This document shows positions 37,223 to 48,847 of a DNA stretch of 64,000 bases, piece after piece. Below the pieces are notes generated by a model. It was not told the origin of the DNA and did not search any database. It worked only from the letters and a program-made list of their open reading frames with translations. Every line of letters begins with the position of its first letter. The first letter of the stretch is position 1. This DNA comes from Platycnemis pennipes (Eukaryota; Arthropoda; Insecta; Odonata; Platycnemididae): positions 110,133,271-110,197,270 of the forward strand of contig OW121851.1 in assembly GCA_933228895.1 (NCBI GenBank), in the 5' to 3' direction. Made by a program: the position numbers and the translations under genes.

Positions 37223-38190
37223 AAAAGTTTTATGGAATGGCGTACTATACCGTTGGGAGAAAAATAATTCTAAGGAACTCTTCCAAAATGTTAAGAAAGT
37301 GATTATTACAGAATGTAATTTGAATCAGGCTCCTGATGCATGATTTCCACTCATGAAACGCTGAGAGAGAAAATACTCCTGTAAAAATTAGACATTGATT
37401 GTCTAGTAGTCTCTGAGACAGCCTTTATTATATAAAAAATGATATAATGATATATAATAAATGATGAAATCCCTTTTTTGAATTTAATTCGTAAGGAAAA
37501 TTACCGATTAGGTTTGTGGATTTGTCGACTAAAATATTTAGATAGAATTATACCCTCTAATGAAGCTTAGGTCTTCTGCCAGCAGGCTTAAGCTTTGAAC
37601 TGATAACCAACCTGCCTTAAATTCAACAAAAAGCGAATATAATGTGTTTTTTTTTCATCGAAGTTGAATTCTGGAGCTCGGTTAACTACAGTGCGTCATT
37701 TTTTGCATTCAACTCCTTTTCTATTTTCCATTATAATTTTAAAAAACCCCTCACCAATGTTTATATGTAATTTTTTAATGGTATCTTGTTTTGAACAATT
37801 ATTTCAATAAAGGAATCCGTATTCTTCTAATATTTTGTTTTGTGCTGTGAACCACGTACTTCAACCCCCTTGCGTGTCCAACAGCAATGTATTTCATTGC
37901 CCTCACCCGAAGATCGTTGTTCAAGGAATCATTTTATGCTTTATGCAAACCGCTGAACTTTTTGTGGCTTCAGGTATCACAGAAACTGAACCCTTATTGT
38001 CATTGTAGCGTGATATTTGTGAACTTTCGATGGCCGGTCACCTTACACAAGCTTTTGGAAACCAGGGAGCACACTTGAATACCGGAAAACCTTGGCTCAA
38101 ATTTCACAAACAATCGGACCTAATAGGGTACCGTTCGGAAAATATGACCAAAAGGCATGAAACAAGGATATTAGGTATGAGAACTGGACT
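37223..38190. other. AT-rich noncoding stretch, nothing recognised
   Basis: No repeat match, RNA gene or credible ORF. Confidence 0.5.
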
Positions 38191-39110
38191 TGGGAATGGA
38201 AATCGCCGAAAACGCCGAGCAGCCGCGGGGCAGCAAAGGAAGTGGAATGTAGGGTAGGGATATGGAGAAAGAAAGCGAAAAGGGAAGAGGGGTTGCAGAG
38301 TGTTTCACGCGGGGTTGGAAAGAGTTGTGTGTGGAGGGTGGACGGTGGAGGGTGAGGAGGAGGAGGAAGAGGGTGAGAGAAGTAAGCGGGCCAAGCCTGG
38401 AGAGGAACGAGGTAGTGGGGAATCAATACGGACGGGGTCCCATGGAGACGGAGGAGAGAGGAAGGGAGAGGGGGGACTGAGGGGGTGGCTTCGCGGACGG
38501 AGGGGTGGGGACCTGAAGCGGGGGTGGATTTTTTCGGGGGCGAAAGGGACGGGGAGGGAGGGGGTGAGTTTCGGAGGGCGGTTGGGCGAAAGGAAGATAG
38601 CGCCGGGGGTGGGAAAGGAAATAACAGATAGTTTTGAGGAGACTGGGTAGGGTGAGTGGTGAGGGTGTGTAGGATGAGGATGCGGGGAAAAGGGGTAGGA
38701 GGGGGTAGCGTTGCGTGGGTGGAGAGGGTAAATTTTGGGGAAAGGAGAAGTCCCGGAGACTGGAGAACCGCGCCCGCACCCCCCCTCATCCCCCTCCTCG
38801 CTACACCCACTTCAACCTCCCCAGAGGCAATCCCCCTTTTACCCTTCCTCACCTCCCTATCTCCCCAACCGCTGCGCGCTCCCGAACGGTGGAAAGTCTG
38901 ATAGGCCCTGAAGCATTTTCTCTCAACTCTCCTGATAAAGATGTGCTCTCCCGCGCGGAAATTCGTGGGTTCACGTTCGCTTATTTGTGCAGTCGTGGTT
39001 ACCATTTAAAAGCACTCGCGCAGCCCAAAGGAGTCGAGGTGATGGGTCAAAACGTTGCCACGGGGCATTTATCTTGAAATTTCATTCGGAGCGGGCATGA
39101 ATTTGATGAG
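38191..39110. promoter_or_regulatory. GC-rich island with strong purine-to-pyrimidine switch
   Basis: The plus strand is nearly all A/G from about 38260 to 38740, with many G runs, then C-rich from 38765 to 38875, then mixed CpG-bearing sequence to about 39110. The 302-codon minus frame (38097-39005) is Pro/Ser-rich because it reads the complement of the purine tract; I do not take it as a gene. The G runs could form quadruplexes. Candidate promoter or enhancer by composition. Confidence 0.3.
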
Positions 39111-40655
39111 AGAGGCATTGGAGTCATTTGCCTGCGACGTTGCTATTCTTAAGGTGGGACAAAGGTCGAACTAATGCGGAGGGATGATGAAATATTGCGA
39201 ATGCGATGGGTGAAATAATTGAATGAGTTTTTGCATGCATTGTACGTATATATCCTGAATTTTGAGCGAATAGGATAGATGGGGGAGTTAAAGAGGCTCA
39301 CCAATGTCATTCTTAACTCGTCAAATGCAGAACTTTTGCCTTGGGAGCTGAAATAGTGGTGCATTATCAATTTATTTCATTTCTTAATATTTAGGAAAAA
39401 CTTCTGACTACCTGTGACAAAAAGCTTATTAGTAAATTAAATAATGCGAAAAAGGAAGGCTTCCTTTATAAGAGAGCACTACATTAGCGTAACGAATACT
39501 ATTACGGTTAAAGCAACTATGAATAAAGTTTCCTCTGTTGGTTTGCAGTAAGAAGAATAGGCTGATAATCGGTCCTATGATAAGTTCCCTGCGTTTGTCC
39601 TTTTACCCTATTTTACCACTAAAGACCTTTTATAGCGCCTGTCAGTCTTATGGAACGCAGCTGAGGTTTTTTATCATATCTTAAGAGATAAAGATGCTCT
39701 TCTACATTTCGGCGCAATACATTTTCTTATTCATGCACAGTTCCCACCCCGCACACCCGTTCTAAACGTAAAATTCCGGAATGATACCCAACGGATCGGT
39801 CATATATTTCACAATATTATTTGACAGAAGCGTCATCTTTCACCGTGCTGTGATAAGTGGATAGAGTGAAATTCTGACCATGATGAAATGTTTTCTCTTG
39901 ACATTCTCAGAGCAGAGGGATAGATGGTGTAAAAATTATACGGAATCCAAACCTGCACGGAGTATAGAAAAGATAACTTTGTTGTACTTTTCCTTCAATC
40001 TCATTGTGTGCATATCAAAAGTGATTGAGTGGTAGGAATTTAGGAACATGTTTCCCTGTTCGTATATTACCAACACAAATGGAGCTCTCATAATGTGGGT
40101 CTAGCATTTCCTCAGAGATCGTATTTTCTTCATTGTTTTCTTTCAAAACCGTTCTCGGGGATCATCGCAGTTATCGATGGAATAGGAGGAAAGGGATTTA
40201 TTAAGAATTTATTAATAATGTCCATTTTAAAGTAAATCCACCATTTATTTTTCGTATCCCAGTTCAGTTTATCCCAGTTTAGAGTTTTGGCAGGGTATAT
40301 GATAATAGAAGACACGTGAATAATATTAGAACGATCTGTGGCATGTCAAGGAGGCAATATTTGTCCGAAGAGGCTGAATTAGCTCAAAAAATATTTACTT
40401 TTTTAACTACTGCATTCAAATGAAACCTTTACTGGAATATATTTGGGTATGTTAAAGTGTTCATTTAATGGTATATATTTGGGATACAGGGAGAGTATCC
40501 CTTGGCAAGTGTCGATGATAGTAGGATTTGTTAGCTATATAATATTTAACCCACGAATATATGGAATTGACCTGTTACGAGCAGTCTTGGATGATGTATG
40601 CTTCTTTACTTGGCCAATCTGAGGGTATTGGTAAAATCTTTACGCATTGGTACCT
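39111..40655. other. Noncoding stretch, nothing recognised
   Basis: AT-rich, with no repeat match or credible ORF. Confidence 0.5.
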
Positions 40656-40691
40656 CTGATTAAATAGGAAATCACTTTCCTATTTAATCAG
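40656..40691. repeat. Perfect 16 bp inverted repeat
   Basis: CTGATTAAATAGGAAA (40656-40671) and TTTCCTATTTAATCAG (40676-40691) are exact inverse complements around TCAC. A third partial copy, TCTCCTATTTAG, follows at 40696-40707. No transposon ends or ORF accompany it. Confidence 0.8.
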
Positions 40692-41029
40692 TGTCTCTCC
40701 TATTTAGTGGAATATGATGCCAAAGCATTTTGACTTCTTATTATATTACACTGTTTCGGTTCATCACCACAATTATGTGGTTGGCTTCCACATGACAGAA
40801 CTGCTGCCATTGAGTATTAGCACCTGGTGGTAAAGAGATCGCTAAACTACCGCCTATTATGATCTTCGAGTAATATTAAATGTAGGAAAGCTGCTATCTT
40901 CTTCTCAGGATTCACGGGATGCATAGGCGGATTTCCATTGTCTTAATATCGCATCGTAAGAGATTTCTATCGTTCATAGTTCTATAGATATATCTTTACC
41001 ATCCATAGTCAACTTTTTATATTAGGCAG

Positions 41030-41250
41030 TGCTTCGTCCCGTACTACGTCCGTCGGACGGGAATTTATATTATAGTACCCTTGGCGCCTTCCTTAAATAG
41101 CAGGCTAATTCCGAAGCCGGGTTACGCTCCACCCTTTCTCCTTACTCTTCCATTCCTTTCTTGAAGTCTTCTTTCCGGTTTGAAGCCCCATTTTTAACCA
41201 GGTACCGATTTGAAAACAGATACCTCGAGAAACAACGGTGGGGACCACGG
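41030..41250 (+). repeat. tRNA-derived SINE, 5'-truncated copy
   Basis: Plus strand: GTCCGTCGGACGGGA (41048-41062), then CTTGGCGCCTTCCTTAAATA, then GCAGGCTAATTCCGAAGCCG and GGGTTACGCTCCACCC. These match the core and tail of the copies at 1.3 and 23.7 kb. The tRNA-like head is missing. Confidence 0.6.
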
Positions 41251-43084
41251 ATGAGGCTTGCTGGGCAAGCATAAGCGAGCAATTGTGCTCATGCTGAAAT
41301 TTAATTGACTCAAGTATCGAGTGAAAAGCAGCGTAAAACCAATTTTCAAATTGATGACCACTCACGAGGATGAAACCCATACCGTGGGTTTTTGACTTCC
41401 CTCGCATTATTGACCGTCTTCTTTATATTATCATTGAGTTTTCATATTGGTAACGAGTAAAAGTTATTATATATTAAAGAAAATAATTGTAATTCGGCGC
41501 GAGAAAAAAATTGTATATCCTTTCGTAAATGATTCAGTAACTGGCTGTCAAATTTTGATATCATTAATAACATAATTCTTGAAAATTCGTTGCTTACTTC
41601 TTGGGAAAGTAATGGACGAAGGACAACAAATAAAGAGAGGACAGGGAAATGCAGTTGTAATTCACCGAACACGGACACGTCACAGAAATTGACATGCCAA
41701 TCGTTGATCCACCATTTTAAATCTCAACTCGACTACGAAGTGAAAGGAATCATGGCTGATCTTCTTATCACCTTTCACTCATCATCATGCTAAACTAATC
41801 GTAGTAACTGTACTGTAAGATACTTGGGGGCAATCGTTAATTGATGTCATTCTCGCCGTCAGTGATTGGTGCCGTCAATAAATGTTCGACAATATTTTAT
41901 GGTAGTCGAGAAACGATTGTTCGAAACGAGATTTAGCATTGCAAAATTTACATTCTCAACCTGATGGAAAACATTTCATTAGGCAGTACATCGTTATCCC
42001 GTTTTATGCCCTAGCATAAATGTTATGGTCTCCAATCGGAGACACTTTGGGATCCTTGGTTTTATGTACCCTGCGATGGATGGTGTAATACTCTTGTTGG
42101 AAACGATATTCACTGAGTGTATCCTGTCGGGATCTGGATTTCTCCGAAGAATCATCCTAGTTCTCGTTCCTGGTTTTTGCCTGTTGAAGGGAAACGATAA
42201 ATGTTGGCAATCATCTGTAAATTTGGTTGGGTACTTTTTAATGGATGTTACAGTCAACAGTGAAAAGATCTTAGATCTCTCAAAGTTAAGTTTTTTTCTG
42301 GCGGTCTTTTTTGTGCATTCCCTTCACACGGTACGAAAAAAGAATTCCTTTTAGAAAAACCCCATTTCTGTTGGTCACCAAAACAAGGATCTGAAGCTGG
42401 AAGTCAGGAAATGAATGGCATCAGCCCCCCATTAGAACTAATTATTTATTAATTCAATGTTTTTTGTGGAATATTGTCGGCAGTACACAAATTCACATCT
42501 TATTCATGGATAATGTTTTACATTACTTATCTCTGAGGAAAGCATTAGCATTAGGAAATTGTCAAGTTTGACGGAGCCTTATATAGGAAAAAATTAATAA
42601 ATATTTAAGAATCTGTCGAGGGAAAAATTATTGAGCCTTAATTGCTAAATACCCTTTTCTACAGTTTAGTAAGTAAGTTCCCTCTCCTCAGTGTGAAAAT
42701 CATGCATCTGAATACACAGATTTCCCTAAATTCGAACTCGAGGATAAGCCGCAGGTGTTGAAATATATCCAAAACTCCATTAAGTGCATTTAGCTAAACG
42801 AAATGTCGCTTTGTAAGAACCACTGGTGTTGGTTACGTGTTCACTAAGCATACGCTACTTGGATCTCGAAAGCTTATTCTCTCGCTTGCGATTAGCTTAG
42901 AGTAGCCCGAAATTACCCCCCTGCTATTTACATTGGGGATACAACAGTGCTTGTAAGCTTGCCTAAGCAGAGTTAAAGTATTTTTCATATTGCATAGAAA
43001 GTGAACTTGGAGTCATACTACCTACATTACGCCTGTCTATCAGTTTGTCAACTTAAACCACCAAGCGTTTAACAGCTAAGGTGC
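41251..43084. other. Noncoding stretch, nothing recognised
   Basis: Frames at 41442-41678 (-) and 42025-42354 (+) show no known domain. No repeat match. Confidence 0.45.
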
Positions 43085-43150
43085 GCAGTCAGGCCGGTAT
43101 CACGGCAGCCTGGAGCCTGTTGTTCGCTGGTTCAATATCCACCTCGGGCA
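43085..43150 (+). repeat. tRNA-like segment, weak
   Basis: GTGCGCAGTCAGGCCGG resembles an A box, and GCTGGTTCAATATCCACC a B box with one extra base. It lies directly before the SINE copy at 43165 in opposite orientation. Confidence 0.35.
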
Positions 43151-43164
43151 TGGCAATAGAGTTC

Positions 43165-43350
43165 ATTGTTGTTATTAGGGGTAGGTGACGGACAACTGAG
43201 GTCAACTACACTAGAGGGGATAGGTGGGTAACTAGGATAAGGTAAGAGATTTCAGAAAACGAAGGGTGTCGGGAAACCCGTCATCAACATCAACGAAAGG
43301 CGCCAAGGGGACCACGGCTTAACGTCCCATCCGACGGACCATGTACTGTT
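43165..43350 (-). repeat. tRNA-derived SINE, partial copy without head
   Basis: On the minus strand: GGTCCGTCGGATGGGACGTT (43339-43320), then GTGGTCCCCTTGGCGCC, then the tail to GTCACCTACCCC. The tRNA-like head is absent. The core is almost identical to copy 1. The 3' tail abuts AATAACAACAATG-type sequence. Confidence 0.65.
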
Positions 43351-43629
43351 CTTCACATCTGCAGACTGTATCTCATATATACTGCATTGGGGTGATATGA
43401 TCTTAGCTGTTGGAACACCTAAAAACCAAGGCCTACTACTGTTAGTTATGATGCTTCACATGCGCTAATTAAAATTGCAAGGGGCTTCCCTAAAAAAATC
43501 CTCTTTATTTGCCCAGTTTGGTACTGATTGTACTCTTTGCGTAGTTACAGACCACCTAAACGTAACAGACCCCTTCCAATTTAACTTGGCTCTCCAGATA
43601 GAAACAAAGTCATTGCACTGCGTAGTATC

Positions 43630-44340
43630 TAGATGCACTCCTGCTTGGTGATACTCCGGCCATTCCTTTCCTTAGCCGAAGTACCGCAGCGCGGCAATCT
43701 TAAAGGACAGTTTCTTCCCGTGGGAGTCGGCGGAGTACGTCCGCTTGGGTCTGGGGGTGTGAGGACGGTGAGGGTGTTATCGGTAGGGAGGGGGGGGGGT
43801 GAAGTGGGAAAGAGGAACGGTTAGGGCAGCTCCGGGTCGTGCTGCGAGGATGGTTGTGAGAGTCGCGAATTTCTTCCATTCTCCCCAGTGTCAACTTCCC
43901 TTCCTCCGCATCGCAGTCCGGAATATTTTCCACCCTCCCCAAGGGCTTTTTTAAAAAAGAACTTCAACCGGAATAAACGCTTCAATAATTTCCCATTTCC
44001 CCGCGGATAAATAGCGACGAGGGAGGAAGTGGGAGAGAAAGGGTAAGATGATTCCGGCTTGGAATTCCTTATTCAGGGAAGCGGATTCGTTTCTAAGTTT
44101 TGCGTTTGGCTCACATCCTTTCTGCGACACCGGAAGTCGTTGCTTTCATTCCTGGCGCCACGAGGCAGAGCGATGTTCCTGTCTCATCGTTTCGATTCAC
44201 CTCCATTATTTCGTTCGAGGGTTATTTGTACGCGGGAAAATGTTTCTTTACTTTCCGATCCACAAAAATCACGTGATTATTCATTCAAAAAACTCGGGAT
44301 AATTGTCAGGCTGGTAATTAAGATTCCGCCAACGGTCTAA
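43630..44340. promoter_or_regulatory. GC-rich island
   Basis: CpG-bearing, unique sequence with a GGGGGGGGGG run near 43789, a pyrimidine-rich patch (43870-43940) and several apparently unique GC-moderate blocks to 44300. Overlapping 84- and 93-codon frames at 44048-44340 have no recognisable domain. Candidate cis-regulatory region. Confidence 0.25.
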
Positions 44341-44875
44341 TCATGGCTTATGAAAATTGGGCAAAAATATTTCTTAAAGAACATTTCATTAACAATTCAG
44401 AATTTTAAGCATACATAGTGATGATTATAAACTTGAGGGTAAACTAATTTGAAATCTGTTAATGATTACCTAGCAGTCGTACGATCAAGAATACTCGTTC
44501 AAGGTGAAATTGTGGCGTAGACAAGATCATGCCAATCATGATGAAATCCTCCAGGTAATCATTAATTAAACATAGTTAATTTTTCATAATTCAATTCGAT
44601 TTCGCTGTGCAGTTCGTGGTGTTCTGATACATACTTTTTCAAAGAGGCATGGTGTTTCCTACTTTTGTGGTTTCCCCGTTGTAAAAAAATGAGGAAAAAG
44701 TTAATAATGACTTTCCAACTAACCTCAGCGTTAAGGCTTATTTGTGAGAGACAGCACTTACTCGGGCCCCTCCAGCTGGCTTCTTCACGTATAAAGTGAC
44801 GATGCGTCGGTGTCAGCCGTTTTATGTGAATAAATCCCAGGTTGAGTCCCAGGTTGGCCCATTTTTGTTCAAACA
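44341..44875. other. Noncoding stretch, nothing recognised
   Basis: A 104-codon minus frame (44562-44876) has no domain I recognise. Confidence 0.4.
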
Positions 44876-44940
44876 TCTACATCTAAATAATACCCTGCAA
44901 GCCACCTCAAATGTGTGTGGCAGGGGGGTGAATTCTCACC
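44876..44940 (-). repeat. LINE-like 3' end with GATGTA tail
   Basis: On the minus strand: CACCCCCCTGCCACACAC, then GAGGTGGCTTGCAGGGTATT, then a TAGATGTAGATGT tail. It matches the copy nested at 1985-2045, in the same orientation. Confidence 0.55.
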
Positions 44941-45502
44941 AAACATGCAATACATATCATGCATTTAAAAGGATTAGTATTAATATATTAGTCTAAACTG
45001 CAATATTTAAAAAGATAAAAATAGCAAACTACGCATGCAAAAACGTGCTGTTGGTTGGGTTACCTTCAAGTCCTTATATCAACATGCAACTACCTATGCT
45101 ATGGTATCATCATCATGGGTGTTTTCAAGTCTGTTTCCGCACTAATAGGCGCTTCAGACCGGGAGGAAAGGTATAAGGATAGGAATGGAAGGGATGGGGA
45201 TAGGATAAGGTCCGAAGCCTCGAGTACCCCTATGCTATGGATTCAATCACTCGTATTGTACATATTTGCCGCTATTCATATCCCTAATTGTACGAGGAAG
45301 AAAATGTACGAAATGGTTGTTGGGTCAATGCATTTAACAATCAACTATCTTGAGCGTTAAAATTTCAATGCTATCTTCCAGCTATTTTTCAGAGTACAGC
45401 CGTTCTCCCGGTGGTATTTTTAGTTTTTTATGATTTCTATTGTTTCCCAAATTGTTTATTTAGAGTACTTGTTACGGACAAAAGCCAAAATATGATAATA
45501 GA
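44941..45502. other. Noncoding stretch with a 101-codon unassigned frame
   Basis: The plus frame 45055-45360 has one hydrophobic stretch and one Arg/Asp-rich stretch, but no recognisable domain and no coding context. Left unassigned. Confidence 0.35.
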
Positions 45503-45580
45503 GATTAGGGGGCTGTATTCATTAAAACTCAATAAGTTCCTCACTATTTATCAGTGCATTTTCCTGCCCGGTCCCCCTTT
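45503..45580 (+). repeat. 78 bp direct repeat, left copy
   Basis: Shares TATTCATTAAAACTCAA, GTTCCTCA, TATTTATC, GTGCATTT and CCCGGTCCC with 46336-46413. Identity is roughly four in five by eye. The two copies bracket the PLE remnant and are about 830 bp apart. Confidence 0.75.
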
Positions 45581-45839
45581 CTGCCGGAGGATGGCTGTGG
45601 AAACGCTTGAATGGTAGCGGCTCTCGTTGAAAATAACTTTTGCTTTTACGGAGTCCACGGCGTGGACCGGTTCCGAATACACGTGCTCCGAGACGGCTGA
45701 GCCGTTTCTTCACCGTGGCGCGTGTACATGTTCTCGTCTTCTGCACTTGATGAATCTACCCGTATGTCCTACGCAGGACTTCCAACACGACCTCTGAAGC
45801 TGGTAGTCTCCCCCGTAGAGCAGATGGGAGACCTTAATC

Positions 45840-46225
45840 TTTAGGCTTGGAGAGACGGTTCAATGCACCGTCACTTCAGACCTGAAGACACCAGCAGGAT
45901 GGCTGGTGAAACTTTTACCACACAAATACACCCTAATGCGGACGAAACCCCGAAAGCCATTATTAATGCTGTATACCGTGAAAGCCTCAGATTTGGTTTG
46001 AGGAAAAAAGTTGACCATGCTGAAAAAAAATACAATGAGAGAAACCCAACTAGTCTTTTTCGTGGCATACCCAGTTCCGCCAAAGTGCGCGCGGATGCTT
46101 TGGTATCACGACGGACAAACTTAATGGCGTCTTCGTTCCCTGAAAGACCCTGTACCCCGTTCGGCGGACGCGAATGGGAATTAATACGCGGTGCGCGAAC
46201 CTCCGTTCGAACGGGGTGAGGCGTA
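45840..46225 (+). mobile_element. Penelope-like element remnant
   Basis: The segment starts with a hammerhead-like core (45882-45912) that also exists, worn, at 12.0 kb on the minus strand. The 118-codon frame 45863-46219 runs through that core and therefore is probably not a protein; I see no reverse transcriptase or GIY-YIG motif. 46130-46220 contains an inverted pair (CCCCGTTCGGCGGACG versus CCTCCGTTCGAACGGGG). Confidence 0.4.
45882..45912 (+). ncRNA. Hammerhead-like motif, probably decayed
   Basis: CTGAAGA, a strong stem II (C-ACCAGC/AGGATG/GCTGGT) and GAAAC are present in the right order. The expected short stem III followed by GUC is missing (the sequence continues CTTTTACC), so cleavage is unlikely. 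Confidence 0.35.
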
Positions 46226-46229
46226 GTCG

Positions 46230-46650
46230 TATCGGGAGGGTATCGGGGATTTCCCGGAAACCCCGCATTGCAGGCGAGAGGGCGCGGATGTTGTGGAGAA
46301 CAGGGAGGGAGGGGGTGGGTTAGAGGAGGATTGGGGAGTAGGGGGCTCTATTCATTAAAACTCAAGGAGTTCCTCATTATTTATCGGTGCATTTCCCGGC
46401 CCGGTCCCGCTTTCCGTTCTGAACTCTCCATTGTCCACGGGGCACGCCGGTGGCGGCGAAATGGAATTCCGACTCCCAGATAAGAGCCCTCACACATCGG
46501 GGCCGCGAGGGGGAGGAAAAAAATCACATAATTGGTCGGTTCCATGTTCACTGCGTCCGTCAGACTCTTTCTCTCCTTCTCTCCACACCTTTCCCCTCTG
46601 CCGGCATCATCCTGCAACCGGATTCTCTTTTCTCCCATAAAAATGTTTCG
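46230..46650. promoter_or_regulatory. GC-rich island containing the right 78 bp repeat
   Basis: CpG-rich sequence with a G-rich run (46300-46345), then the repeat, then CGCCGGTGGCGGCGAAATGG and a pyrimidine-rich end (46560-46600). Frames here are compositional. Confidence 0.25.
46336..46413 (+). repeat. 78 bp direct repeat, right copy
   Basis: Partner of 45503-45580. Flanking sequences beyond the 78 bp do not match, so it is neither a long segmental duplication nor a typical LTR. Confidence 0.75.
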
Positions 46651-47214
46651 GTATTTTTTTATTTAGATGATCTGCATCATCTCTGTCATTCTTTTAATCC
46701 AATGATGAGTCTAAATCTGATTATAATCAACGAGACGAGTGAGCAAAATTTCGCATGGTCACGCGAAATGGTAGCGGGAAGTTAAGCAGTGGCAATGCGT
46801 ACTCATGTCGGAGGATCACGACTGGAACTAATAAAAAAAAATTAATGTATTGTGAAAGATAATAGTGTTGGTGAAAATGTGGACAGGAGTTTTTGTGAAA
46901 CGCGATTTAGACTAAAATTTTGGTTGAGTTCGAGTGAAATATTGGAAAGATTTTAGACAGGACGAAGGGGTTCAGAAAAAGATAATCTTAGGTATATAAG
47001 GATAACTGAGTACTGGGAAAAGCACTTTTTTGCGTAGAAAAAGCTAAAGATGAACTAAAGAAGCTAAAGAATGATTTTATCCCTTATTTCTCCTGGAATT
47101 AGTAAAAATTAGCTGACCCTGTCGATGATGAAAAATACTTTTTCAAACATATTTTTCCCTAGAGTAACTCCGCGTATGTATGTAAATATGTTATTATGTT
47201 CACCTAAAACTCGA
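46651..47214. other. AT-rich noncoding stretch
   Basis: Small internal repeat AAAGCTAAAGA/GAAGCTAAAGA at 47040-47070. Nothing else supportable. Confidence 0.45.
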
Positions 47215-47590
47215 GAACCATGCTTGCCACAGCTTTGAAACTTTAAAGATTTGTTAAATTTCATTCTTGCACACACAATAGGCTACTTTTCTTGCAATTA
47301 ATGGTCCTCGGTTTGACCCCAGTTCAGTCAAAAGATTTACCGTCAGACATACTTACATATAAAGGGCTTTCTTAGAACTTGCAGCCGTTTTTTCATTTTA
47401 AAAATTTAATTAGATACACCTATTGCGCAGACTTGAGACGCACACCAGCCTAAAGATAATTCAATAAATAATCTTATTACTATCGTCAAATTCTGATTTT
47501 GGATCCAAATTACTGGTACTTCAGTAATATAATACAATTTCTGGCGATTTTTTCAGTTCAAAAACCCCTATCCCCTTGACGACGAAAGGG
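47215..47590 (+). repeat. Tandem tRNA-like repeat, unit 1
   Basis: Contains GGCTACTTTTCTTGCAATTA, then a B-box-like GGTTTGACCCC (47312-47322), then GAGACGCACACCAGCCTAAA and GATAATTCAATAAATAAT. The same order recurs about 480 bp downstream, with strong divergence. Confidence 0.45.
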
Positions 47591-47694
47591 ATTGTTGCAT
47601 TATAAATTAGTATACGATCGTATAGTCGTACAGAATATAGGTATATCAATATACGTCGTCGTACATCGGTAAAATCGTATGTTCATGTTGTAAG

Positions 47695-48060
47695 GCATGT
47701 TCATTCCCATAAAAATCAAGAACTAACGTCGCACGGCATTCAAACTTGGAAGTTGAAAAAATGTCTTTCCTGCGCAGTTAATGAGCTACTTTGCATGTAA
47801 TAATAGTCCTCTGATCGATCCCACTCGAGTGAAAGCGTTCCCATACGATTTATGCGTAGTCTAATTGCTTGAGGAATTTGTAAATTTTAATTAAAAATAT
47901 TGCATTGCACAAAATTGAGACACACAGCTGAATAATAATTCAATAATTGTTTTTTCCTTTATCATAGGATGATGATTTTGGCTAAAAATTCTGGATTTTA
48001 TGAAGATTTCGGCGAAACTCTGAAATTTTACTGCTTAAACAGCAATTTCCCGTTTTGACT
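47695..48060 (+). repeat. Tandem tRNA-like repeat, unit 2
   Basis: Contains an A-box-like TGCGCAGTTAATG, GAGCTACTTTGCATGTAA, then a B-box-like TGATCGATCCC, then GAGACACACAGCTG and AATAATTCAATAATTG, in the order of unit 1. Two old SINE insertions or a duplication. Confidence 0.45.
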
Positions 48061-48847
48061 GAAGGCATTGTTTAAAAATAAGTTTCATATGGTTCGTCAA
48101 CTAAGACGTTTATTTGTGTTTCTCTCTAAACTTATTCCTTGGAATTATTTTTGCTGATTTATCTCTACTACTGTTCATCAGTATAGTTGCATCTGATTTT
48201 TCGCCGCTGGTATTAGTCTGTGTTGGTATTTTATTTATTTAATTTCCTCTTCTTGCTTAGTCCTTGATAACATGACTCCGATGACAGTAAGTAAAATCTT
48301 CGTTTGCTGAATTTGAAAATTACATCGACTGTGAACATAAAATCACCCATATAATGCCACGAAGGCATCAACGGACGATTGGTAACAGAGATGCAAAGCC
48401 AATGAAATTCAGACGCCAGCATGAAAATAAAGTGACGGAATGGGGAAGTTCAACGTTATGAGATACAAAATGTTAGGTGTAAGATTCTCTTCTGTAAAAT
48501 CAGAACTTAATATTTCCTGCTTTTATCCCTCCCAATGAGAAACAACAGGCACTTTCCGCTCGTCATTTTATAAATTAGAGTGTCACAAAAAATCTTAATT
48601 TTGTGAAAGTTGATGATTTTTCCAGGTAAATGTTGAAGAATACTCCCCCGTTACCAATATTTGTTGATCATTGACAGATGTATAAAAATAATTATGGTAA
48701 CAAACATAATTAGAATGGAAAAAATGTGCAATGTATAGAGCGTGAATGCATGTTGTCAAATCTATGTAGTCCCAATCTGCCCCGGACGTGAAATTGTTCC
48801 GCGTTTGAAATTTCAGCTTTTAGGGTAATAAAGCCTGCTCATTTTCT
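48061..48847. other. AT-rich noncoding stretch, nothing recognised
   Basis: No repeat match or credible ORF. Confidence 0.5.

Noticed and set aside
38097..39005. 302-codon minus-strand open frame, longest in the window
   Set aside because: It is Pro/Ser-rich because it reads the complement of a purine tract. No domain, and several overlapping frames on both strands have the same bias.
45863..46219. 118-codon plus-strand frame as a possible PLE protein
   Set aside because: It runs through the hammerhead-like core and has no reverse transcriptase or GIY-YIG motif.
45503..46413. LTR retrotransposon with 78 bp LTRs
   Set aside because: The repeats do not start TG or end CA, are far too short, and no primer-binding site or polypurine tract adjoins them.
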